This document shows positions 21,718 through 30,800 of a stretch of 64,000 nucleotides of DNA, piece after piece. The translations under genes and the position numbers were made by a program. Each line of letters starts with the position of its first letter. Positions within the stretch are counted from its first letter, which is position 1. The stretch is taken from assembly GCA_019925095.2 (NCBI GenBank), contig JAHHIN020000030.1:3889001-3953000 (forward strand), written 5' to 3'. The notes beneath the pieces were generated by a model. That model was not told the DNA's origin. It saw only the letters and a program-made list of their open reading frames with translations, and searched no databases. Origin of the DNA: Dendrolimus kikuchii. Taxonomy: Eukaryota; Arthropoda; Insecta; Lepidoptera; Lasiocampidae.

Positions 21718-23535
21718 TTGAACTAACGGATCAACGTCTTTCTTATACCTAGGCCAGCCATTTAGTATATAGTATATTAAGGTTTGACATTCTTTATCCT
21801 TTAAAGTATACTCTTTTACGCATTCTAATTTTTGGTCACTAAATCTGACATTATTTATAACAAAACAAGATTGTCCTTCTACGTCACTGGTCACTTCACC
21901 GCGCATAGGTTCCGAAAGTGCAGCTCTTGAAAGAGTGTCTGCTAAGTACATATATTTGCCAGGTTTATATTTTACGGTAAAGTCATAACGCTGCGTACGA
22001 AGCATCATCCTTTGTAAACGTGCAGGCACAGCATCCAGTGATTTTTTAAATATGGCTTCTAATGGTTTGTGGTCGGTTTCTACCATAATGTCAGTACGCC
22101 CATAAATATATTGATGAAACCTTTCCAACGCGAAAACGATAGCAAGAAACTCCTTTTCGATTTGCGCGTACCTTACTTGAGTGTCGGTGAGTGTTGCGGA
22201 CGCAAATTCGACTGGCCGACCCGCCTGCAGGAGCACCGCACCCAATGCACCAGCACTCGCGTCCACACTGACTACAACTGGTAGCTCGCTGGTATATAAT
22301 GCCAACACTGGTGCTTCGCACAATTTTTGTTTTAATTCAGCAACTGCTTTGTGGTGTACCGCGTCCCAACACCATTCTACGTTCTTTTTAAGAAGATCCC
22401 TCAATGAGCTTGATAGTTCTGAGTAATTTGGTATAAATTTAGCTAGGTAATTTACCATCCCAAGAAATCTCTCCAGAGACGCGCGGTCTTTCGGATCAGG
22501 CATATCTTTTATGGCTCTTAATTTACCTGGGTCTATTTCCATACCCCTTTCACTGAAAGTATGTCCCAAATACGATACTTGTTCAACAGCAAATACGCAT
22601 TTCTCGCGATTAAACTTAATGCCTACCTCACGCGCCCTATCTAATAGTGTCCTCAACCTATCGTCATGTTGTGACTTGGTTTGGCCCCAAATTATTATGT
22701 CATCAACGGATGAGTCGACTCCTTCTATATCCTCAATAAGTTGACGAATTTTTAAATGAAAAACCTCACTAGCACAGTTTATACCATACGGCAAGCGCAA
22801 AAACTGAAATCTACCAAATGGCGTGCCAAAAGTGCATAGATCTGCACTTGGATCGTCAAGTTGGACCATCCAAAATCCCGAGCGCGCATCCAGTTTGCTA
22901 AAGTATTTAGCCCCGTGAAGTTTTGTTGCAATTTCCATTAAGGTCGGAAGCGGGTAATGGGCCCTACGAACGGCACGATTAAGTGGACGGGGATCCAGAC
23001 ATACCCGAAAACTACCATCCTTTTTAGCTGGCAGCACAATGGCATTTACCCATGGCGTAGGATGCGTTACCTTTCTAATAATCCCCATGTCTTCCATACG
23101 CTTCAATTCCGCCTTTAATTTATCGCGGATACCGATCGGAATTTTTCGTACAGGACAGATCGAAGGACTTGCATTATCTTCCAATACAATTTTATATTTC
23201 CCAGGAAGTTTTCCAACCCCTTGAAATAAATCAGCATACGTACTAATGTCAATACTAAAAATTCTTTTTATAAGACCTGATTTTTCGCATGTATATTTTC
23301 CAAGAACACTATGACAATCGGCATTAGATATAATGAAGTTGATTACATAATTATTATCTTTGTAACACCATAGCATATCACATGACCCTAAAATAGGAAT
23401 ATAATTTCCACAAAATGATTGCGCTTTTATCTTACTGGATTTAATATTCTGTGAGTTATAACCTAGCTTTTTAAATACATTAAAAGATAATACGTTTATG
23501 TCAGAACCTGTATCCAATTTGAAAAGTGCAACCAT
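21709..23535 (-). pseudogene. Gypsy-type protease, reverse transcriptase and RNase H
   Basis: Protease: FKLDTGSDINVLS at residues 6-18. RT: DPRPLNRAVRRAHYPLPT, FSKLDARSGFWMV, FGRFQFLRLPYGI, and SSVDDIIIWG with the catalytic DD near residue 278. RNase H: VVSVDASAGALGAVLLQ (first D near residue 420), IEKEFLAIVFALERFHQYIY and TDHKPLE. It is in the same frame as gag, separated by one TGA. The C-terminus runs into a break at about 21709-21725, where the linker to integrase is missing some codons and the frame shifts. It is close to the K02A2.6-type Gypsy group by general appearance. Confidence 0.9.
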
Positions 23536-24032
23536 TCCATTTTTTCATAAGGTCAATTTTTCAAACCATTTGTTATCTTTATTAGCGACATATTCCTCTA
23601 ACAAATCAATACAAAATAAATTACTCTTTTTGTCATTTTCATCGTGTATCACTTCATGCACTCTTTTATTTAACTTTAATGGGCACATTTTACGGAAATG
23701 ACCTTTATTGTAACACAAGTAACATTTAGCATTACGCGCTGGGCATTGAAATATTTCACTGTGAATCAAACCGCAAAAGTCACAACACTCATTTGTTAAG
23801 TTGTGGTGATAACGCAATCCATCTCGCACGCCGTAACGCCGCGCCAGCGCAGCGCCCGACGGCGGCGAGTCAGCGCCGCGTCTCTGCGCCCGCGTTGCGC
23901 TCGCGCCCGCGCCCGCGCCCGGGCGCCACACGTTCCCGTCCGATGCGCCCTCCGCCCGCAGACTCCGGCCGCGCGTTCCGCTCCCTTCGCCTGTGTCTCG
24001 TTGCCTCTGCATGGTTTGTTTTAACGATGAAC

Positions 24033-24043
24033 GCGATCCATAT
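24033..24043. repeat. LINE-B fragment TSD, left
   Basis: GCGATCCATAT, identical to 24666-24676. Confidence 0.9.
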
Positions 24044-24665
24044 CGCGTCCGATTATAAGCCTCGTCGAAAGGCTCTTGTGCGACGACCGCGTAACGTCCT
24101 GACGGACAGAGTCGACGTTATTACGAAACGGCTGGCCCGGATCAGTCCGCCCACGGTTAGAACAGTAGGCTGGCAGGCACCGACAGACAGACACAGACGG
24201 CGGCGTCTCAGACGCCGCCAATCAAGATCTCTCCACGTCCCCGCGAGGGACGCTAGGAGACATAGCTCACCCCACAGGATAGACTAGGCGTGTTGCTGGG
24301 AAGTTTCTTTCGCCGTTTCTTCTCTCCCAGCCATAACACGTTGCGAAACGGCAGTAAGATAGCGTAGGCCACCGCAAACCACCGATCCCGGCCCGCCGTG
24401 ATCCTTCCCTTCGGGCTTTATATTACCCGTCGCCCGTTCTCAATTAGTATTTTGTGTCGCCCTATGGTGGGCATCATTAAATTCATTCCCCATTCATGGC
24501 AACAGTCCAGCCGAGGTAAAACTCCTTAGGGAGCTCCCTCGAGCAAGTTGCCCCCCGGGCTCGAGCGCCTTCGCTTCGCGAAGGCACTCGCCCCAAAGAC
24601 CCCGGTAAAGTTGTAAGGTCTTCGGACCAACAACATAAAGTCAAGTCCAATAAAAAAAAAAAAAA
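24044..24665 (+). mobile_element. 5'-truncated LINE-B inserted in Gypsy gag
   Basis: Plus-strand insertion of the last 622 bp of LINE-B. It holds the final codons of ORF2 (YKPRRKALVRRPRNVLTDRV onward), the 3' UTR with the shared pseudoknot (24289-24351), the GGTC-TTCG-GACC hairpin (24617-24628) and an A14 tail. It is flanked by an 11-bp TSD, so it arrived by target-primed reverse transcription. The full-length relative is at 45437-50778. Confidence 0.9.
24289..24351 (+). other. shared 3' pseudoknot, LINE-B fragment
   Basis: CGTGTT (24289-24294) pairs with AACACG (24335-24340). GCTGGGA (24295-24301) pairs with TCCCAGC (24325-24331). Loop CCGTTTC (24313-24319) pairs with GAAACGG (24345-24351). 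Compared with PLE and LINE-A, several pairs change on both sides. Confidence 0.65.
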
Positions 24666-24676
24666 GCGATCCATAT
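24666..24676. repeat. LINE-B fragment TSD, right
   Basis: GCGATCCATAT, directly after the A14 tail. Confidence 0.9.
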
Positions 24677-25353
24677 ATTACATCGATATAATCCGAATTC
24701 GAAAATGTTGAAGTTTTTGAACATTCTATTTGACGATTTTCCTCTATAGATATCTCATAAGCCTGACAGATTCTTACAGTTTTTTCTAGCGTTAAATCAT
24801 CCGTTCTCAATAATCTGTCACGTAACGTGCTGTCAATGACACCACACACTATTTTGTCTCTAATCAACCCGTCCTCCAGATTCTCAAATTCACAAAAGTG
24901 ACTCAGCAATCGCAGTGCCGTTACATATGCATCTATATTCTCACCTATTTCTTGATTACGGGTGAAAAAACGAAATCGTGTCATTATTGTGTTTTGTCGC
25001 GTTCCAAAATATCCATCGAACTTGCTAATAATGACTTTTATGTCATCTTTATCTTCAGACTTTTCAAATTTGAAAGTTGAAAAAATGTCATACCCCTGGG
25101 GCCCCACTAAATTTATTAGTAAACTAGACTGTATGTCTTTTGCTTCCTTGTATACGCCGGATGCCTTCAGAAATACCTTGAATTGCGTTAACCATTTACG
25201 CCAGGAGTCCGCCCTGTTCGCTGGACCACCATCCAGTGTTAATTCGACCGGAGGTCTTGCATGCTCCATATTGCACAATGATGGTACACATTAATACACT
25301 AAATATTAATGAAATTATCACGTTTTAATTAGTTTTTAAAAGGTTTTAACTTT

Positions 25354-25368
25354 ACACCGCTGTCACCA
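25354..25368 (-). promoter_or_regulatory. Gypsy-type primer binding site
   Basis: The minus strand starts TGGTGACAGCGG directly at the end of the 5' LTR. TGG complements the CCA end of a tRNA. I did not identify which tRNA. Confidence 0.65.
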
Positions 25369-25478
25369 TGTAATAAACACTCAGTTGTTGCTTGCGAACT
25401 CTTTTATTATATAATTTTATGAACTACCCACATATATATATTTTAATAGACTAATGCACACACCATATATATACTACA
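25369..25478 (-). repeat. Gypsy-type 5' LTR (110 bp)
   Basis: Same sequence as 20374-20483 with few differences, bounded by ACGAT outside and by the PBS inside. Confidence 0.9.
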
Positions 25479-25483
25479 ACGAT
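25479..25483. repeat. Gypsy-type element TSD, right
   Basis: ACGAT, matching 20369-20373, directly outside the LTR. Confidence 0.85.
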
Positions 25484-26786
25484 AATGCCATTTGATGCAG
25501 CTGGAGTAACCAAGACTGTGGTTGTTACTGATATTGGTTTTAGCCAGAGTCCAAATGGTTCTATGCCTGTTTATCCATGAACCATGTTCATCAATGCCAT
25601 ATGACTTCACTAAGAGAGTGAGGAATGTCAGAAATTTCAAAAGGAAACATCCAAAAGCAATACTCTGAATTTCGAAGAAATCACTCCCGAGAGTTTTTGG
25701 GGGTAATAACTGTTTTCTTGGTACCAGAATATCAATATAAAGATAAAAACTATTACAGGAAGGTTAGAAGTGAGAAATTTAATGGTGTGTCAATGTGCTT
25801 GGGTTTTAGAAAATTCCACAGCTCTTCAGAAAGCAAAACTTCAACAACTTCACTTTTTCTGAAAACATGGATTTGGACTTTATAGCACTAGAAGACATTT
25901 CTTATTTTTGATGAGTCCAAAATTGCTCTTGGACGTCTTGATGGGCGTTGCCGTATATAAAGATGCTGTGGTGAACCATTTTATGTATTTACTGTCTTAA
26001 AACAGTATGTTTTCAAAAGGACTCATTCCTACAGAGCATTAACCTTGTAGAATGCAACCACCACAAATTTGTGGTCAAATAAAGATAATTGAATCGAACG
26101 TTAAACGTTCTCCCTCTAACTAAATAGAATTTGTATTAGAATAAAAGAGACAATATAATTCTCTTGGTTTCGGCGCGGCAATACTGACGCCAACTTTTAG
26201 AAAAAAGTAATATTTTTGATCCCCGTTAGAGGGCTAAGACTTACGAGACCCATACTGAATTGTATTGTATAGAATGAAACTCATCACTCCCTAATACATG
26301 TAAGGTGTCCTAGAAACACATTACATGCCATTTACGTTATTTATTGGTATTTTTTACAGTAACATTAATAACATTCAATGCAATAATAAAAACAAGGAGT
26401 TAGTCTAATTTTCATTTAATTTGCAAAATGTTAGGTTAGCGGTTAATTATGCCTGTGAGTGTAGATTGCTTGCTAGTTTTGACTTAGAAAAATTGAGTTC
26501 TTTTTCATTATCCACTATTTTTGTGATTTGCCCAAAGCCATCTTATAAAAAGCACCTTATCAGAAATATGCCGTGGCTTTATAAAAGCCTCCTTATAGTT
26601 TCTTACTTACATTATCTTTTAATGTTTTTGCACATTTCAAATGTAATTTGTAAAGTCCTGTTTGAGTGTACCTCGCAGTCCCTACGTACGCTGATCCTCA
26701 TTTTACCAAAAGGTTAGGAGTATTTTGATTATGTGCTAATTTTCGATATGTCACTTTGTTCCTTAATATCTTTTCTAGAATAAGGT
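25484..26786. other. AT-rich stretch between Gypsy-type and BEL elements
   Basis: Old sequence with one recognisable relic (Tc1-like, 25890-25970). The remainder, including short ORFs at 25443-25640, 25625-25885 and 26421-26717, matches nothing I know. Confidence 0.4.
25890..25970 (+). pseudogene. Tc1/mariner-like transposase relic
   Basis: A plus-strand frame reads FDESKIALGRLDGRCRI, a stop, then RCCGEPFY. This resembles the second catalytic region of Tc1-type transposases (DESK...L...DGR.R..R..GE.F). Only this short piece is recognisable. Confidence 0.45.
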
Positions 26787-27093
26787 TGTTGACGACGACA
26801 AACACAATGTATGAAACTCACCGACCCGTCTCAATAGGCGATAAGAACATAGGTATAATTTGCTAAGCCTCATAGACTATGTAGACGCGACCGTTAGGCG
26901 CAGAAAAGAGACGGGTCGGACTGAGATAGATATAGTTTATTTTTAACCGTTATTAATTTGAAATTAAATAAATAAATTATAAGAATAAGAATTGAATATA
27001 AAATGTAATAAGCCTTAACTCACTAGGAAATAAATGTTGTAGCGTTGTGTCTTTTATTGAAAGTAGGACCCTATTAGATCCCGGTAAATGAGA

Positions 27094-27315
27094 CCGGGCT
27101 ACGGGCGTGCAGAACGCCGCCTGGAGCCCGGGACTCAGCATGTAAAGGGAACCGGGTTACAGGCGTGCAGAACGCCGCCTGGAACCCGGGACCCAAAAGG
27201 GTAGCGGAAACCGGGCTACGGGACTGCAGAACGCAACCGGAGCCCGGGATCCGTGAGGTATGCCTGCACTACTGCCTACTCCGAACGCGAGTAGGCCATA
27301 ATGATAGTGCAGGCA
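27094..27315 (+). other. hairpin array in BEL LTR
   Basis: Three hairpins spaced 58-59 bp apart: arms CCGGGCT/AGCCCGG (27094-27131), CCGGGTT/AACCCGG (27152-27189) and CCGGGCT/AGCCCGG (27211-27247). The middle one carries a compensatory pair. A nested hairpin follows with outer arms TGCCTGCACTA/TAGTGCAGGCA (27261-27315) and inner arms CCTACTC/GAGTAGG. The array lies upstream of the TATA box, hence in U3. The same array is in BEL copy 2 at about 45166-45387. Confidence 0.7.
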
Positions 27316-27605
27316 GAGGTCCGCGCTCGACAGCGCACGTTTTTGTAATGAGGTAATGGTAAGGGCGCTCAGCGCTTTATATTTATACTAATGAAGCGGG
27401 GGGCGAGGTAAATGCCCATTACGACGTCCCGCTAACAAAAACTATGGGTCACAACTGTATAAGGACCCTCGAAATGTACTAAGATCTAGGGTGTACTAAA
27501 ATGTATGATAGTAATAAGTTGAGATAAGGCTTAATGTATGTAAAATTAAGGAAATAAAGTAAAGGGGGTGTTACGACGAAGCGAGGGGTCGGCGGAGGCA
27601 GCCTC

Positions 27606-27613
27606 TATAAATA
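27606..27613 (+). promoter_or_regulatory. BEL LTR TATA box
   Basis: TATAAATA inside CTCTATAAATATAGGACG. The related LTR piece at 39305-39320 keeps the same box. Confidence 0.6.
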
Positions 27614-27823
27614 TAGGACGCCTTTGGGGCGCATTTTTGTAGTTCGTGAGTAGTTCGTTAGTTCGTTCGCAGTTCATAAGAAGAAGCTCCCTCCCGCCGA
27701 CGCCAACGAAGTCGAAGCCTCCCGTAGCATCGTTTTCGGTTGTTTTCATTTCGGAAAATCGGTTACCCGAACCAGCGACCAACCCTCTACAGTCCTACAG
27801 TCCACTGCAACACCAACATCGTC

Positions 27824-27840
27824 TGGTCAGCTTCGAGCCG
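27824..27840 (+). promoter_or_regulatory. BEL copy 1 candidate primer binding site
   Basis: TGGTCAGCTTCGAGCCG begins 5 nt after the proposed LTR end. It fits the position of a tRNA-primed start. The tRNA was not identified. Confidence 0.45.
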
Positions 27841-27858
27841 TATTGGAAGAACTGAAGT

Positions 27859-30800
27859 ATGCCGAATACGAGAAGCAGAATCGAAAAGGACGCTGCGCAG
27901 GCGAACAAGAAGAGTGCGACAGAGGTAGCAACAACCTCAACGACAACTGGCAGTGTCACGGCGGAATCCGGAACAGAGACTAGCTCAGTAAAAGCAACGA
28001 CCGTAAAAGCAACGACAGTAAAAGCAACTGCCGTAAAAGCAACGCCAACGGCGTCGGCAACGACAGTAAAAGCAACAATGCCGGTCTCTGTTACGGATTT
28101 GCAGCCACAACCACCGCCAGTTTTACGCGAAATACTTCGCAGAAAAGAATGCACTCTAGAAGAAACTTCAAGACCGCAGTCACTACGCTCCACGACTTCC
28201 CGCAGACGACTTGCCGAGCTGGAAGCCAAAGAGAGACTAGCCGCATTGAAGTTGAAACAGTTGGAGGCAGCCGTTGAACTCGAACAAGCGAGAATAAATA
28301 GGCTACAAGCCGAATCATCGGACGATGATGACGTCATCGAAGAAAGCGAACTACCATCAAGAAGAGTGGACATGTGGTTCGAGAGACTGCCGCAAACGCA
28401 GGAACCACATGCCACAGAACCCCCCCCCGCCCCAGCGACGTTAGCCAGCGATATAGGGAGAATGAATGAACGGGGACAGGGCGTCCACGTCGGAAATATG
28501 GCACGCGGACAACGGGTCTCAGAACGAGGCCCGCCTGCACGTTCAAACGTCATGGATGTGACGTCACTGGCAGAAGCGATCACTGAAGCGGCGCGAACGA
28601 GCACAAGACAGGCGCAGCGATACATGCAAGAACTCCCGACCTTTAATGGAAATAGTGGCGAATGGCTGTCCTTCCAGGCAGCCTTTCGGGAAACGGGAGG
28701 GAGCTTCTCAGCAGGGGAGAACGTCGCGCGCCTACGTAGAAGCCTAAGGGGAGCCGCACTGGAGGCCGTCAGTGCCCTGCTGATTACCCAGACGGGGCCT
28801 GAAGATATTTTGAAGGCATTGGAAAGAAGGTTCGGCCGTCCAGATGCCCTTGTGCTGGGAGAAATGGAGAAAATGAAGACATGGACACGAGTCACCGACA
28901 GCCCTCGGGACTTGTGCTTATTTGCCAACAAGATGGCAAACCTAGTAGCAACAATTGAAGTATTGAACAAGCCGCAGTATTTACATAGCCCAGAGATGCT
29001 ACGCGCGGCAGTGGAGAAGCTGACTCCAATCGTAAGGAACAAGTGGTACGACTATGCAGCTGTGAAGACCGAAGGGGTTCCGGAACTTAAGAAACTTGCG
29101 AGCTTCCTGAATGAAGAGGCAGACAAGTGCGCCGCGTATGCACCGATCGAACGCGAGAGCGAGATGGCACGATCGAAAAGGAGGACGGAGCACATACACA
29201 TAGTGAACAACGACAGTGAACGCGTGAATATGAGAAAAAGTGAACCGTGCCCAGTCTGCAAACGCGATCACAAACTTAGCGATTGCCGCAAGTTCGTCGG
29301 TGCGGATGTGAGCGCGCGGTGGGACTTAGCCAAAAAGTGTAAAGTGTGCTTCCGCTGCCTGCGAAGTAGGCATCGACGTTCTTCGTGCCGCGCCCCGCCG
29401 TGTGGGGTGGAAAGGTGTACGCTACACCACCACCGCTTGCTGCATCACCAAAGGAGACCTGAAGTTAACGAGGTAAGTCCAAGTGCAGTGAGTGTGACGT
29501 CAGAACCGGCGGGAGAAGTGTTAGCGTCCGCGATCAACAGCGTTATCAATGATGGAAGAAACAAACGACGTGCCTATCTGAAGGTGGCCCCGGTCGCTAT
29601 AACCGGACCGAGGGGCAGTCGTCACACCTACGCACTATTGGACGAAGGCAGCACCGTGACCATTATTGATGCGCAACTGGCCGAGCAACTGGGACTTAGC
29701 GGACCACGGGACCCCATGAAGATGCAGGGAGTCAACGGTGAAGAATCATCGCACGACTACAGCATGCGAGTGTCCGCCAGGATAAGAGGCTCATATGAAA
29801 CAGAAGAACACACACTAAGGGACGCTCGCACAATAAAGAACATGAGCTTCTTCAGCCAGACCGTTCATCGGAGCGATGTGCAGGGCTGTGCACATCTGCA
29901 GGAGATAGAAAATGTACTCATCTATGAAAGAGCTACACCGAAGATACTAATCGGCCAAGATAATTGGGAGCTGATTATTTCAAATGAAGTACGTAAAGGC
30001 CCGCGTCACCAACCGGTCGCCTCTCGTACGCAGCTGGGTTGGGTGCTGCACGGCTGCCGCACCTCAACCACATCGCCGGTCGTGTTCTGCTCACACTTGA
30101 ACATGATGGAAGAAGACCACGACCCGCTTGAAGAAATTATGAAAAAATATTTCGCGTTGGAATCACTGGGAATCGAACCCAGAACGCAGGTTAGCGATCC
30201 ACAACAACGCGCCTTGGAAATTTTGGAAAAGAAAACTCGTCGTTTGGAAAATGGACAATTTGAAACGGGACTTTTATGGAAAGATGAAAGTTCACCTATG
30301 CCAAATAATTATGAAAATGCATTGAAGAGACTTCAGAACTTAGAAAAAAAATTGGATCGCGATGAAGAGCTTAAAGCGAAGTATGAAGAGAGAATTGGAA
30401 ATTTAATGTTGTCAGGCTACGCCGAGCGCGCCTCCACTCCCCCCACCAGCGGGAGGACGTGGTATCTTCCCCACTTCGCCGTCGTGAATCCAGACAAGGA
30501 GAAAATAAGGGTGGTCCACGACGCAGCCGCCAAGTATCATGGCAGAAGTCTGAACGATATGTTGCTGCCTGGACCCGACCTTCTTCGATCACTACCGGGA
30601 GTCATCATGAAGTACCGGCAGTATCCAGTGGCAGTGTCTGCCGACATAAAGGAAATGTTCATGCAAGTGAAGATCATAGAAGCCGACAGGGATGCATTAC
30701 GCTTTCTGTGGCGTGGCAACCGCCGCGATAGCGAGCCTCCAGAGGAATATAGAATGACGTCGCTCATCTTTGGTGCAACGTCTTCGCCTTGCGTAGCCTT

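Larger units (their letters stand above)
23545..25269 (-). pseudogene. Gypsy-type gag (capsid and zinc knuckle), split by LINE-B
   Basis: The first part (25269-24666) is a capsid-like domain: WRKWLTQFKVFLKASGV, YFGTRQNTI, FRFFTRNQEIGENIDAYVTA. This is typical of retrotransposon gag. The second part (24043-23545) has an Arg/Ala-rich linker and zinc-binding sequence CDFCGLIHSEIFQC and CYLCYNKGHFRKMC. The reading frame is the same on both sides of the LINE-B insert, so gag was open before insertion. The 24526-24665 tail of the long open frame is LINE-B sequence, not gag. The ATG at 25269 is used because the upstream open codons lack an ATG. The frame stops at TGA 23545-23547, just before protease. 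Confidence 0.8.
20374..25478 (-). mobile_element. Ty3/Gypsy-type LTR retrotransposon with nested LINE-B
   Basis: Complete minus-strand element: 110-bp LTRs at both ends starting TGTAGTA and ending TTACA in sense, a 5-bp TSD, a PBS and a polypurine tract. Coding order is gag, protease, RT, RNase H and integrase, with integrase after RNase H, which is the Gypsy order. There is no envelope ORF. LINE-B sequence (24044-24665) interrupts gag. Further defects are an in-frame TGA before protease and a frame break before integrase. Confidence 0.9.
26787..27818 (+). repeat. BEL copy 1, 5' LTR
   Basis: Starts TGTTGACGACGAC, the same start as the 3' LTR at 33550. It contains a hairpin array (27094-27315) and a TATA box (27606-27613). 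The right end is set at CAACACCAACA on two grounds: the PBS-like TGGTCAGCTTCGAG follows at 27824, and the same terminus abuts foreign sequence at 62549. The length of about 1032 bp is an estimate because the 3' LTR is incomplete. Confidence 0.75.

Noticed and set aside
23793..24287. A 164-residue plus-strand gene
   Set aside because: It joins antisense Gypsy gag with the sense C-terminus of LINE-B across the TSD, so it is a chance fusion of two elements.
24526..25278. A complete 250-residue gag ORF
   Set aside because: Its last about 47 codons are antisense LINE-B sequence. Real gag continues on the other side of the insertion.
26090..26250. Small MITE bounded by CCCTCTAAC and GTTAGAGGG
   Set aside because: The inverted ends are only 9 bp, lack a flanking TSD and lie in unassigned sequence. 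Too weak to call.
27165..27356. A 63-residue ORF repeated at 45238
   Set aside because: It is translation of the BEL LTR hairpin array, and the array is better explained as structured non-coding sequence.
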